Assembly (NCBI RefSeq): GCF_037969875.1
Contig: NZ_CP150218.1
Span: 4,836,001 to 4,900,000 of the forward strand
DNA from: Paenibacillus sp. FSL R7-0337
GTDB lineage: Bacteria > Bacillota > Bacilli > Paenibacillales > Paenibacillaceae
Length of the DNA stretch: 64,000 nt
Direction: 5' to 3'
This document shows positions 16,416 through 25,621 of the stretch, one piece after another; position 1 is the first letter of the stretch; each line of letters begins with the position of its first letter. A program made the position numbers and the translations under genes. The notes under the pieces are model-generated. The model saw only the letters and a list, made by a program, of their open reading frames with translations. It ran no database searches and was not told where the DNA came from.

Positions 16416-17993
16416 TTAGGATTTCAATTCCCGACAGATCGGCGGCAATACGGAGGACCAAGGTAAGAACGGGTCCAGCACTTTCGGATCTATCAGATCG
16501 GGAAGCTGCGGGAGCTGCTCAAACAAGTACTTCAAGTATTGGAACGGATTCAGCCCGTTCTCTTTTGCCGTTTCTATCACGCTGTAAATCACGGCACTGG
16601 CCTTGGCTCTCCGTGGGGTGTTCGCAAACAGCCAGTTTTTGCGTCCAATTACAAACGGCTTCATCGTCCGTTCGCTGCGGTTATTGTCGATCTCCAACCG
16701 CCCGTCCTTCAGGAAGGCCGTCAACTTCTCCCACTGATTCAGGCAATAGGTAATCGCTTGGCCCAGTGCACTCTTGGGCAGGACGCGAGATTTTTGTTGA
16801 CGCAGCCATGCCGAAAAAGCCTCCAGAATCGGGCGGCTACGCTCCATTCGGACGTTCTCTCGTTCTTCCGGTGTCTCTTCCTTTAGTTCTCGTTCAATCG
16901 CAAACAACTGATTGCAGAACGTGAGCCCCTGCTGGGCCGCCGTTCCCACTCGGGCTTCCGAGGCGGGCAACGCCTTCAGGGCTTCGTCAAACTTACGGCG
17001 CGCATGAGCCCAGCACCCGACCAAGGTCACTTGGGCCACCTTGTGGTAGCCTGCATACCCATCCACGTGCAGGTACCCGCTGAATCCAGCCAGGAATTTC
17101 GGGGATGCTCCCCGCCACGCGTCGGACGGTATTCGTACAACACGATGGGCGGTCCACTGCGTCCGGTCCGGTACAACCACAGGTACGACTGCGACTCGGC
17201 GGACTTTCCAGGCTCTCGCAGCACCTGCAGCGTCGTTTCGTCCACATGTAGAATCTCCTGCCCTAGCAAGTGCTCCTTCATTCGCTCAAACAGCGGCGTC
17301 AGCCACTGATCCGCCCCGTACATCATCCAGTTCGCTAACGTTTGGCGCGGGAGCGTCAGATTCATCCGGGCAAACTGCTGCTCCTGACGATACAGCGGCT
17401 GGCTCTCCACATATTTTTGGCTCATGACATGTGCCAGAATCGAAGGCGAAGCCAGACTGCCGGGATAGACCGATTTCGGCATGAGGGCCGTAACGATGGG
17501 CGTCTGAATCTCTTCACGTTCACACCGGCGGCAGGCATAGACCTGCCGAATGTGACGCAAGACTCTGACTTGTGCCGGAATCACGGTGATTTCGTTTCGT
17601 GTTTCTGTGCTCATGGCATGAAGCTCCCCGCCGCAGCACGCTACACACCTGCTCTTCTTCGGGCAGCTCGTAGTGAAGGGTATCGACGGGGAGTTACTCC
17701 AGTTTGGCCTCGTGGCTATCCGTCCATTTCTTCCGGCTGTAGGTAATCGTCTCGGTCTGAGGCTCTTCGGAAGCCGGAGTCGCGAGCACTTCGGCTTCAT
17801 TGAACAGGTTCATCTCGAGCTGATCCGGATGGGTCTTTTCGCTGGAGGTGCCGAAGCGCTTCTGCTGAGCCAGACGGAACTGTTCCTCGTACCACTGGAG
17901 TTTAGCGGTCAGTTCGGCAATCTGTGCATCCTGCTTGGCGATTTTGGTTGTATACTCTTCCGTTGTGGATGGGGAATTCGCTCGATTTTCCAT
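16416..17993 (-). pseudogene. tnpC: IS66 transposase TnpC, inactivated
   Basis: A single IS66 transposase can be followed from ATG 17993 leftward: an N-terminal coiled coil (AQIAELTAKLQWYEEQFR), a zinc ribbon around CGGEL, the DDE domain (HVDETTLQVL; YLHVDGYAGYHKV; NNRSERTMKPFVIGRKNW) and the C-terminal DUF. It is broken by an in-frame TAA after KLE (about 17695). An extra base near 17640 shifts the CxxCGGEL finger, and a further frameshift near 17110 sits between VLYEYRPTR and FLAGFSGYLH. Transposition would need a TnpC in trans. Confidence 0.88.
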
Positions 17994-18056
17994 ACCCTAA
18001 ATTTCGACAAAACTGTTTATTTTCCTGCTACCAGGCCTACAAAAATGAAAAATCCT

Positions 18057-18404
18057 TTAAACGACGGTCTGAGCGGTGACCTGTTTGTGAGCCTGCCGCT
18101 GTTGAAGGGAAAGTCCATCCAGGAGCCAGCGAAGTTCGCGAAAAGAAACGACAACCGACGGGTCGCCAGACCTCGGCCACTGAAAGGTTCCGCGTTCCAG
18201 GCGGCGGTACAGCAGCCAGAAGCCATTATGTTCCCAATATAGCATTTTGAGTTTGTCACGCTGGCGATTGCAAAACACAAACAGACAGGGCGCGAACGGA
18301 TCGAGCTGAAATCGCTTCTGAACCAGGGCGGCCACGCAGTCGATGGATTTGCGTAGATCCGTGCTGCCGCCCGCTAAATAAACCTTTTCGGGTAGCGTCA
18401 ACAT
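18057..18404 (-). CDS. tnpB: IS66 family accessory protein TnpB
   Basis: A 115-residue intact Orf2-type protein: VYLAGGSTDLRKSIDCVAALV at the N-terminus, then FVFCNRQRDKLKMLYWEHNGFWLLYRRLERGTF, the standard IS66 TnpB pattern. Overlaps tnpA by 7 bases, so the two are coupled. Needed with TnpA and TnpC for IS66 transposition. Confidence 0.93.
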   Translation of the reverse strand: MLTLPEKVYLAGGSTDLRKSIDCVAALVQKRFQLDPFAPCLFVFCNRQRDKLKMLYWEHNGFWLLYRRLERGTFQWPRSGDPSVVVSFRELRWLLDGLSLQQRQAHKQVTAQTVV

Positions 18405-18709
18405 AAGTGCTCCAGGGCTTGAACCACTTGACGAAGCAGTTCAGGAGAAAAACCTGCCTGCACTTCAAGAGAGGTCCGACCGATACGAAGAGTCAAGGAG
18501 GAAGGCGAGGATAGCGGAGAAACGGTCACCGGAATAAAGGAAGGGGCGAAAGAGTGAGGTTGGCTGGAATCGATTTTGCGGAGCCAATATTTCAATTGAT
18601 GTATGGTCAAACCCTGTGCTTCGCACCAGGCAGACATGGTAAGGCCACTGGCCCGATAGTCCCTGATGCGTTCTGTCCACTCATACTGGCGTTGTTCGGC
18701 ATTGGTCAT
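18398..18709 (-). CDS. tnpA: IS66 family accessory protein TnpA
   Basis: A 103-residue protein with an N-terminal helix-turn-helix (IRDYRASGLTMSAWCEAQGL, then QLKYWLRK) and the low-conservation C-terminal tail of IS66 TnpA. The first gene of the element, inside the right inverted repeat. Confidence 0.9.
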   Translation of the reverse strand: MTNAEQRQYEWTERIRDYRASGLTMSAWCEAQGLTIHQLKYWLRKIDSSQPHSFAPSFIPVTVSPLSSPSSLTLRIGRTSLEVQAGFSPELLRQVVQALEHLC

Positions 18710-18882
18710 CTGGCAGATCTCCTTGATTTAAGATATGCCTATGATCTCATGGCTGGCGTTGGGTTTACAGGTGGGCTAGGTTTGACGCTTACAGCATGAC
18801 TAAATCATCAGTTACAGACAAGTGAAGCTCTTATCGGTATTATCTCAAACATAGGGTAATCAAGACTAGGAGGACGGGGAAT

Positions 18883-19560
18883 GTGAAGATTCATAAACTA
18901 ACAATTATTTACATGGTGATAATCTGCGCTCTTGCGCTTTCACTAGCCTTATTTTTGGAATATAAAGGAGTAAGTTTTTGGTCCAATATAGCCGTGGGGA
19001 TACTATCGAGTGGAGTGCTTGCATTAATAATCTCGGTAGTTGGCTACAACGTAGAACGGCGAAGAACATTAGAGGAGTTTTATACTCATGCTTGCAAAGC
19101 AGTTCGGAATCTTGGGTTGTATGAACACGATGAAAACGAAGAGCAAATTATGAGAACAATCATAAAGATGGCAGATTATGATTATAGTGCTTTAAATACT
19201 TCCTATGCAAATATAGACTTCATTTGGAACTCCAAGAAACTGAAGAATCGTATTTATGACAATGTTTACTTGGAAATATTTACAATTAAAAATGAAATAG
19301 CACACAAGGTAGTGCATTTCCAATGGTATTTAACCGGGAAAACAACAAATCTTCCTGTGATGCAATATTATATTAAGGAACTCGACAAAATCCTTGTAAT
19401 GAGAAATGATAGCGAATTTCATAATGAAGATGGCAGCGTAACAAAAATGAGCTATGTTTATAATAGTACAAGCCGTATTATTGAGGAAGAGCTAAATACA
19501 TGGTATTTTCAATTGATGTACGGGAAAAGGGCTGGCACAAAAGTACCAACCAAAGAATAA
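18883..19560 (+). CDS. membrane-anchored protein of unknown function
   Basis: 225 residues starting at GTG 18883, which follows a good AGGAGG. Two transmembrane helices lie in the first 55 residues (IIYMVIICALALSLALFLEY and IAVGILSSGVLALIISVVGY). A soluble, charged, mainly helical region follows on the cytoplasmic side. No family is recognised. It is AT-rich and sits directly beside the IS66 element, which suggests accessory DNA. Small two-helix proteins of this layout occur among phage-defence and exclusion proteins, but nothing here proves that. Confidence 0.6.
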   Translation: MKIHKLTIIYMVIICALALSLALFLEYKGVSFWSNIAVGILSSGVLALIISVVGYNVERRRTLEEFYTHACKAVRNLGLYEHDENEEQIMRTIIKMADYDYSALNTSYANIDFIWNSKKLKNRIYDNVYLEIFTIKNEIAHKVVHFQWYLTGKTTNLPVMQYYIKELDKILVMRNDSEFHNEDGSVTKMSYVYNSTSRIIEEELNTWYFQLMYGKRAGTKVPTKE

Positions 19561-20144
19561 TGCTTATAAAATATATTCCTATACAGTCACAGCGTATTTT
19601 TCGCCGACAGATCCGTTAAGCTGAACCGTATCACTAGTTGGGGGAAGTTTTTTTGGGGGGAAAGCTCGCAGGAACCTGTGATAGCAGCTTGCCGACCATG
19701 GATTGGGGTTGATTACGTGCAGTTTGAAGACTCCATTAATAGGCTATTGCGAGTTAATTTGTGCTACAGAATAATGTGGTATCTCGAGGGGGGCTAAAGT
19801 GATGCCTAAGGTAGCCCTCCTGCCAAGAATCCTGGACGCGGATGGTTACCCAAAAAGTCAAGGATTCAAACTGAAGGAACTGTTCTCGACTCGCGCTGCC
19901 GATTGATGGCAGCAGCTGATTAATCGTTGGAGAAGAATGTCTATGAACATGCACAGCGAATTGAATATTTAAGACGATTAGCACTTAAGAAACTGGCATA
20001 GAAGCGCATGAGTAATCTGATCAAATCCTACGAATATGTTGACTTGCCTGCGTCAATCCTAAATCCGATACTTTTTACGTACTTTTATCAAACGTTCTAC
20101 TTGAATAATTGAGTTAATCTTATATCATGCAAGAAATCAAAAAG
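19561..20144. other. intergenic stretch with decayed repeat
   Basis: Contains a diverged copy of the 49-bp repeat (about 19612-19642, CTGAACCGTATCACTAGTTG). Between 19800 and 19990 it has only short broken frames that look like gene debris. Confidence 0.4.
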
Positions 20145-20176
20145 AGGCCGCCCTAGCAATCGCAGGGGCGGCCTTT
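20145..20176 (+). terminator. hairpin before the Tad/WxL cluster
   Basis: AGGCCGCCC-N12-GGGCGGCCTTT, a perfect 9-bp stem with a short T tail. It lies 22 bases before the first ATG of the cluster, so it may end upstream transcription or act as a leader attenuator. Confidence 0.6.
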
Positions 20177-20197
20177 GCGTTGAGGGAGGAGAGTGGG

Positions 20198-20605
20198 ATG
20201 CAGGAAGTTGGATTCAAAGAAGCAGGAGAAATGTTGAATACGCCGGTCAGCACATTGCGGCGTTGGGTCATCTTATTAGAGGAGCAAGGGTACACCTTCA
20301 ATCGGGATGGCAAGCGCAGGCAGCTGGATTGGCAGGATGTAGGTGTGTTGCGGGAGGTCAAGCTCAGGCTCCAGGAAGGGACGCTGGAAGAGGCGATTCA
20401 GAAAGCCATCTCTTCATCTGTGGTTACGCAGGAGGAGCCTCATCCGCAGGAGTCACAGCCCCTGATCGTGGGGAGCGACTGGGAAGCCTTTAACACCCAA
20501 ATAAGCAGCCTGAGAGAAAACTTGTTTTGGCACGGTCCGGAACAGGCAGTGAGCACTTTGCTTACGGCTTGGCGAGCACTCAAGAAGACGATAGGGAGGG
20601 AATAA
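20198..20605 (+). CDS. MerR-like helix-turn-helix protein
   Basis: 135 residues. The N-terminal MerR-type winged helix reads FKEAGEMLNTPVSTLRRWV, then FNRDGKRRQLDWQDVGVLRE (recognition helix and wing). A Pro/Glu-rich linker and a helical tail (LRENLFWHGPEQAVSTLLTA) follow. ATG at 20198 is chosen because GGGAGGAGAG is 4-5 bases upstream. First gene of the Tad/WxL cluster and the best candidate for its regulator. No cofactor-binding Cys cluster is seen. Confidence 0.72.
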   Translation: MQEVGFKEAGEMLNTPVSTLRRWVILLEEQGYTFNRDGKRRQLDWQDVGVLREVKLRLQEGTLEEAIQKAISSSVVTQEEPHPQESQPLIVGSDWEAFNTQISSLRENLFWHGPEQAVSTLLTAWRALKKTIGRE

Positions 20606-20607
20606 CA

Positions 20608-20817
20608 TTGGATAAAAAGCACAGCCTGGCTGAGCTGAAGGCTTTACCTACGCTGCAACAATCACACACGGATAATCTGAAAAAGGATACCGGCAATGAA
20701 CGGGTCTGGTTGTCCCGATTGACCGTTGCGGATGGTATGGCCTACAACAATCAGGTCACAGTGGAAGTGTTCTCGAATGGCAAATGGAACATCGTAGATA
20801 CGTACCAGGCACAATAA
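20608..20817 (+). CDS. small conserved-looking hypothetical protein
   Basis: 69 residues from TTG 20608, preceded by AGGGAGGG. A basic N-terminus (DKKHSLAELKALPTLQQSHT) is followed by a beta-rich part (NNQVTVEVFSNGKWNIVDTY). It starts 2 bases after the upstream stop, so it is coupled. No family recognised, no signal peptide. Confidence 0.6.
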   Translation: MDKKHSLAELKALPTLQQSHTDNLKKDTGNERVWLSRLTVADGMAYNNQVTVEVFSNGKWNIVDTYQAQ

Positions 20818-20831
20818 GGAGTGAACATGAA

Positions 20832-21086
20832 ATGATAAAGACTTATGCAAACTGGGAAGGAGATTTGGAGGACTACCTCCAGATCGGTGATGTGGTAGAT
20901 GAAGAGATGGCCGATCACTTTCTGAATGTACTGCCTCCGGCCTGCTGGACGGCGAAGATCATCCAGATTGGGGAGCCGAATAGCCATGTTGGAGGCAAAG
21001 CCACCTACGCCACCTTAGAAAAAACAAGTCAAGGCTGGGTGTACCGGGGCAATTGTCACCGGGGTGAGACGGAGGGGAGATCATGA
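20832..21086 (+). CDS. small hypothetical protein
   Basis: 84 residues from ATG 20832, with AAGGAGTG upstream. Acidic N-terminal half (NWEGDLEDYLQIGDVVDEEM), then a beta-rich region (AKIIQIGEPNSHVGGKATYA). It overlaps the next gene by 4 bases (ATGA). Not recognised. Its position between the regulator and the secretion ATPase suggests a role in that cluster. Confidence 0.6.
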   Translation: MIKTYANWEGDLEDYLQIGDVVDEEMADHFLNVLPPACWTAKIIQIGEPNSHVGGKATYATLEKTSQGWVYRGNCHRGETEGRS

Positions 21087-23155
21087 CCGGCAAAGCGCAG
21101 GTGATCGCCTTCGCCAATCTGGGCGGCGGGGATGCGGTTCAGGGCGTGATGAAACTGATCCGCACCTATCCCAAAGATCAGCGCGTGGTGGTCGCGGAGT
21201 TGCCTTGTGTCGGTTTGCCGCGCATTGCCTACACCTTCGATCAGCAAATCGCCGAACTCCACAAAGAGCGCACCATGGATCAGTTCCTGCTCGATCTGGA
21301 CCGTCAAGCTTTGAAGCCAATCCAGGAGTACATGGTCCAGCGGAGTGGCGTGGACTACATGCTGGTCAATCCGCGCTCGCAGCCGGAAGCACCTGTAATT
21401 CGTAAATTATCTTCCAATCAAACGCTGATCTCGGCAGCAGTAATGCTGCGGCAACAGCTGGAAGCTTCCTATGATGTGCTCATTCTGCTCACACAGGGTT
21501 CGCTGATCCAGCCAACAACTCACTTCGCACTCCGGACTTCAGATGCAGCCATACTCTACAGCGCAGATGCCATTGATTTTGTCGGCAATTATACGCATTA
21601 CCGCCGACTGATCGAAGTGTTCAGTGTGGAGCGGGAGCGACTTTTTCTGTTCTCGGCGGATACCAATGTCAAAATTGATGAAGCGCCTGTGTATACCAAA
21701 TTCGCTGAGCTGATCAAGCGTTGGAAGACACTTGATCCGAACAAGATCCCCATAAGGGAAGCACAAGCTGCTGGACGTGACAACGAAACGGTAGGAATTA
21801 TTGAACCACTGGAATATCTGGATGTTCAGATTTCCATTCAGCCAGTCAACAGTGAATGGTCGGAGGGGGATGCCAAGAAGCTGGAGGGGCTGCTGAACTT
21901 TGTCCGTTACCGGCTGCAGGAGGATCACCTGGACGAATATGTACAGTCCCTGACCCATGAACCCTCACGGCAGAAGATCCGTTACTACATCTCGGATTTG
22001 ATCCGGGAACAGAATGACTATGCCCTATCGATCCCCTTGAATGAAGTGGTGGAATGGGTGCAGAAGGAAATCACTGAGCTTGGGGTGCTGCAGGGTATTC
22101 TGGATGATCCCACGGTCAGTTCGATTGAGATCAACGGTCCGGAGCAAGTGATCATTGAGCAGGGCGGGCAAGACATACACCGGCCAGATATCAAGTTTCA
22201 GAGCGTGTCTCACTTGTACGAAGTGATCAACAAAATGCTCATGCCGATCGGTAAACCGATCTCCAGCACCGATCCAATTGTGGATGCGAATTATCGGGGG
22301 TTCCGGATTTGTGTAGTTGCGGATACGAAAGAGTACCAGGGGGTTAGCGCTAATGCACCGCTGATCAGTATCCGCAAGTTCCCGCCGGATGTGTACACCG
22401 ATGAGCAGTGTATCCAGTATGGAAACATCTCGCCGGAGATGGCCGAATTTCTGCATTTCATTGTTCCGAAGGGTGCCAATCTCGTCATTGGCGGGGGAAC
22501 CAACAGCGGCAAGACCACACAGCTCATTCGCCTGCCGATGTGTATGGAGCCGATCACCCGCATCATCTCGATTGAGGATTCCGAGGAAATGATGCTGGCC
22601 AGCAAGCGGCAGTATCTGGATTATCCGAATCTGCCTTCCCTGCTAGTGAAGGAGGTCGAGGATGAGAAGAAGAGCTACGGTATCGCCAAGCTGATCAAAG
22701 CCTGTCTGCGGCTCAAGCCAGAGGTGATGTGCATCGGGGAGATCCGGGATGAACCGGCAGCGCAGCAAAGTCTGATCGGCATGAACACCGGACATACCGT
22801 CTGGACGACCATTCACGCCAACAGCGCGAAAGAGGCGGCAACCCGGTTCCTCCAGCTTAACGGGAATACGATGGCTGCGGCCAGTCAGATCTCCGGATCG
22901 ATTGACCTTATTGTCTTTCAGAAGAAATTGCCGAATGGAGCGCGGGTTGTAACCGAGCTGTCGGAGCTGATTGGCTACCGGGGAACCGAGGAACCGGTGC
23001 TCAATCCGATCTTCAAATACGATTACAGCCGGAAACGGCATGTGCGGGTCGGCAAGATCCAGTCCGAGTCGCTGATGGAGAAGATTTATTTGAAAGACCC
23101 CGCGCAGGAAGACCTCCGGCGCTGGTGCGAAGCGAAGGAGTTGAAGGCCATATGA
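21083..23155 (+). CDS. cpaF: Tad secretion ATPase CpaF/TadA with N-terminal TadZ-like domain
   Basis: 690 residues. The first roughly 235 residues are a degenerate MinD/CpaE (TadZ)-like fold (VIAFANLGGGDAVQGV; YDVLILLTQ; ILYSADAIDFVGNY) without a canonical deviant Walker A. Residues about 290-660 form the VirB11/CpaF ATPase: Walker A GGGTNSGKTTQ (about 470), Asp box IISIEDSEE (about 495), Walker B region VMCIGEIRDEPAA (about 551) and His box GHTVWTTIHANSA (about 575). It powers assembly of Tad/Flp-type filaments at the membrane. ATPases of this class are usually about 450 residues, so the fusion is notable. Confidence 0.9.
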   Translation: MTGKAQVIAFANLGGGDAVQGVMKLIRTYPKDQRVVVAELPCVGLPRIAYTFDQQIAELHKERTMDQFLLDLDRQALKPIQEYMVQRSGVDYMLVNPRSQPEAPVIRKLSSNQTLISAAVMLRQQLEASYDVLILLTQGSLIQPTTHFALRTSDAAILYSADAIDFVGNYTHYRRLIEVFSVERERLFLFSADTNVKIDEAPVYTKFAELIKRWKTLDPNKIPIREAQAAGRDNETVGIIEPLEYLDVQISIQPVNSEWSEGDAKKLEGLLNFVRYRLQEDHLDEYVQSLTHEPSRQKIRYYISDLIREQNDYALSIPLNEVVEWVQKEITELGVLQGILDDPTVSSIEINGPEQVIIEQGGQDIHRPDIKFQSVSHLYEVINKMLMPIGKPISSTDPIVDANYRGFRICVVADTKEYQGVSANAPLISIRKFPPDVYTDEQCIQYGNISPEMAEFLHFIVPKGANLVIGGGTNSGKTTQLIRLPMCMEPITRIISIEDSEEMMLASKRQYLDYPNLPSLLVKEVEDEKKSYGIAKLIKACLRLKPEVMCIGEIRDEPAAQQSLIGMNTGHTVWTTIHANSAKEAATRFLQLNGNTMAAASQISGSIDLIVFQKKLPNGARVVTELSELIGYRGTEEPVLNPIFKYDYSRKRHVRVGKIQSESLMEKIYLKDPAQEDLRRWCEAKELKAI

Positions 23156-24027
23156 TGATCATTCTGCTGCTCTCAGCGGGTCTTCTGGTCTCCTTTGGCC
23201 TGTTCTCGTTGCTGCCTGCGGCAAGGAGTCGTTCCAGACAGCTGCGGATTGCCTTTGGATTTGAGCAGACCCAAGCGGAAGCGAAGGCGGCAGGCATTCA
23301 CCTGGAATGGCGTAACTATGTGCAACTCCTGGGTCTCGCCCTTGTCATAGGTGCAGGGGTGGCCTACTGGACCGCGAACATCTGGTTTGTCGGCGTGGGA
23401 GTCGCAATGGGCGTGATTGTACCGAAGATGATCATTTCGGCGGTGAAGTTCAGACGCAGGAAAGAGGTGCTCTTGAACTTGCCGGGGAATCTGCGGCTGC
23501 TGTCCTCCAAGTTCCGGGATTGTAAGTCCCTCCAGAAGTCACTGGAGATGTCCTTGCCGGTCATGAGCGGTGTGACGGTTCCGTACTTTGAACAGATGTA
23601 CGCTTCGCTGCGGATCGGGATCGATGTCCCCACGGTGCTGGAGCAGATGAAACAAGCGGTTCAATTCAAAAAGTTCGATGATTTCTGCGAAAAAGTACTC
23701 GCCGGGAACAAAGATGGATTCCACGCCCGTTCGGTCGAAGGGATTCGGGAGAGCATCGCGGACATCGCTTCAGACATGCATCTGCTGCAGGAGATCGATA
23801 TTGAGAATGAGAAAAAACGGATGGAGCCGTTCGTGGTGTTCGGGATCAGCTTGCTCTTCCCGTTCCTGTTCGGTTATCTCGAAAGTCAGCTGGTACTGGA
23901 GTTCAAGGCAGCAACCACCTTGCAGACCGGATTCGGCAAGCTGCTGCTGGCAAGCATGATTGTCAGTGTCATGATTGGACTGTGGAAGAAGGATTCGCTG
24001 CTGCGCCTGAATCTGGATGATTTGTAA
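23152..24027 (+). CDS. tadB: TadB-like inner-membrane platform protein
   Basis: About 291 residues from ATG 23152 (ATGA overlap with cpaF, AAGGAG upstream). An N-terminal membrane helix, a second hydrophobic hairpin around residues 60-95, the T2SF domain (NLPGNLRLLSSKFRDCKSLQ; GIDVPTVLEQM; EKVLAGNKDG), and two C-terminal helices (FGISLLFPFLFGYLES; LLLASMIVSVMIGLW) match TadB of Tad systems. Partners are CpaF and TadC. Confidence 0.85.
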   Translation: MMIILLLSAGLLVSFGLFSLLPAARSRSRQLRIAFGFEQTQAEAKAAGIHLEWRNYVQLLGLALVIGAGVAYWTANIWFVGVGVAMGVIVPKMIISAVKFRRRKEVLLNLPGNLRLLSSKFRDCKSLQKSLEMSLPVMSGVTVPYFEQMYASLRIGIDVPTVLEQMKQAVQFKKFDDFCEKVLAGNKDGFHARSVEGIRESIADIASDMHLLQEIDIENEKKRMEPFVVFGISLLFPFLFGYLESQLVLEFKAATTLQTGFGKLLLASMIVSVMIGLWKKDSLLRLNLDDL

Positions 24028-24039
24028 GGGAGGTGAAAC

Positions 24040-24918
24040 ATGATTACATCCATACTGTTTGGGCTCGCCGCACTATGTATTGTCATTCCTGTTCTGCGGA
24101 TCGTCATTCCCGGCTTCCGGCGGCAGCAGCAGCTCATGAATCTGGCGGCTCTAGTCAACCAGTCCGATGCGCAGCGATTGCGGCTGCAGCAGAATGCCAT
24201 GGTCCGATCCCTAGCCGACAGGCTCTCTGCCAGACAAGGAAAGAGGCAAAGTAGTAAGCAGCGCGAAATGTACGGCATGCTGGGGTACCCGGTAAGTTAT
24301 GAGATCTATCTCGCCAGGGCGATCATTCAAGCCCTCTTGCCAGGCGGGTTTGCCCTTGTGCTGGCGGGTATGGTGCAGCAAGTCTTTTTTGCCATTGCCG
24401 GACCGATTCTATCGTTTCTATTCTTTTGGCTCCAAATGCGGCAGATTTCCCAGGCATATCAAAAACGGCAAAATCAGCTGATTGCGGATTTGCCGTTTTT
24501 AATTAGCAAAATGATCACTGCGCTGGAAGTAGGCAAGCCGTTAAACGTGATTTTTCAGGAAGTGAGTGCCCGCTGTGGTCCTACGTTATCTGCGCTGCTC
24601 AAGCGCCTTGTTGCCAATATGGGGACGATGTCGCAGAAGGATGCCTTGCAAATGTTTGCCAAAGAGGTCCATGTGCCTGTGGTGTATGATTTTGTGTCGG
24701 TGGTCAATGTCGTGGCGGAGAAAGGATTTCATGAAGCTGAGGACGATCTGAATGGTGTTAAAAACGATTTGCGGAATTTAAGCAAGCTTGCCCTGCGGGA
24801 ACGCACCAGGGGCAATCCGGGAAAGATGAACCTGTTCTACGGAATGGTCATTATCCATGTGGTGGTGTTCTTTTTTATGATGCTGATCAAAATGTTCGGC
24901 GCGTTTAATTCCCTATAA
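24040..24918 (+). CDS. tadC: TadC-like inner-membrane platform protein
   Basis: 292 residues; GGGAGGTG upstream. One N-terminal membrane helix, a hydrophobic pair near residues 95-140, the T2SF core (ADLPFLISKMITALEVGKPL; MSQKDALQMFAKEV) and a C-terminal helix (FYGMVIIHVVVFFFMMLIKM). Second member of the paired T2SF proteins that form the Tad platform. Confidence 0.85.
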   Translation: MITSILFGLAALCIVIPVLRIVIPGFRRQQQLMNLAALVNQSDAQRLRLQQNAMVRSLADRLSARQGKRQSSKQREMYGMLGYPVSYEIYLARAIIQALLPGGFALVLAGMVQQVFFAIAGPILSFLFFWLQMRQISQAYQKRQNQLIADLPFLISKMITALEVGKPLNVIFQEVSARCGPTLSALLKRLVANMGTMSQKDALQMFAKEVHVPVVYDFVSVVNVVAEKGFHEAEDDLNGVKNDLRNLSKLALRERTRGNPGKMNLFYGMVIIHVVVFFFMMLIKMFGAFNSL

Positions 24919-24944
24919 ACATGAACTGAGAGGATGATTGACGA

Positions 24945-25184
24945 ATGAAGAAGCTGATGAAGAGAATGGTTGAAGGTACAAAGCAGGTAGTGGTGAACGC
25001 TCCAGGAGTTCTGGCGGTAAGGCTGAACCGGTTCCGAACAGAAGAACGCGGAGATGCGATGCAATGGGTGATTGGTATTCTGATCACGCTGCTGCTGTTC
25101 ATCGCAGTGTATCTGCTGTTCAAGGCACAGATTAACACCTTTGTCGTGGATAAAATCTTCGGCAAGATGAACTCGCTTGACTAA
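24945..25184 (+). CDS. Flp-pilin-like small protein
   Basis: 79 residues: a basic N-terminal segment, then RTEERGDAMQWVIGILITLL with a hydrophobic helix. This resembles a class III prepilin signal (cleavage after G or A, mature start followed by Q-W and a hydrophobic stretch). It lies directly after tadC where the pilin or pseudopilin is expected. It should be processed by the CpaA-type peptidase at 39122. It lacks the usual Glu at +5, so it may be a pseudopilin. Confidence 0.65.
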   Translation: MKKLMKRMVEGTKQVVVNAPGVLAVRLNRFRTEERGDAMQWVIGILITLLLFIAVYLLFKAQINTFVVDKIFGKMNSLD

Positions 25185-25194
25185 GGAACGCGCC

Positions 25195-25620
25195 ATGCGC
25201 CGCAGATGGAAACAGTTTATCCGGAGCGAGAGAGGAGATGGTATCATGTCCTTCTTCTTTCTGATGATGATCGTCCTCATGATTGCACTGATTGTCGTGA
25301 CCATTGTGCAGTATGTAATGATTCGTTCCAACTTGCGTACAGCAGCCAATGAAGTGCTGCAGGTGATGAAGGTGGAGAATGGGGCAGACCAGGCGACCCG
25401 GACTCGGCTGGATGGGTTACTTCAAAGTATGGGGATGAATCCGGCTAAGGTCTCGCTTGTCGCCACCCCGAAGCCGGTACAGCGCGGGGATCGCCTGGAA
25501 ATCACCGTCACTCGGGAGTATGACGTATTTGCCCTGAAGGCAGTGGGTGTGAACTATACCGTACCGATCACCGTCCATCTCCCCGGACTGGCACATGTAT
25601 TCTACAGGACGGGGGAGTAG
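25195..25620 (+). CDS. TadE-like pseudopilin
   Basis: About 141 residues from ATG 25195 (AAGGAA upstream; TTG at 25177 would overlap the previous stop). Basic residues, SERGDGIMSFFFLMMIVLMI and a hydrophobic helix, then a soluble beta-rich domain (VSLVATPKPVQRGDRLEITV). This is the layout of TadE/TadG pseudopilins. Confidence 0.65.
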   Translation: MRRRWKQFIRSERGDGIMSFFFLMMIVLMIALIVVTIVQYVMIRSNLRTAANEVLQVMKVENGADQATRTRLDGLLQSMGMNPAKVSLVATPKPVQRGDRLEITVTREYDVFALKAVGVNYTVPITVHLPGLAHVFYRTGE

Positions 25621-25621
25621 G

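Larger units (their letters stand above)
16356..18792 (-). mobile_element. IS66-family insertion sequence
   Basis: Terminal inverted repeats GTAAGCGTCAAAC (16356-16368) and GTTTGACGCTTAC (18780-18792) have the GTAAGCG ends usual for IS66. tnpA, tnpB and tnpC are all on the minus strand. The 8-bp flanks (ACACAAGG and AGCATGAC) do not match, so either the target duplication has decayed or the ends were joined by recombination. tnpC is broken. Confidence 0.9.

Noticed and set aside
16356..18792. IS66 copy as an active, recently inserted element
   Set aside because: tnpC has a stop and two frameshifts, and the 8-bp flanks are not direct repeats. So it is unlikely to be autonomous or recently moved.
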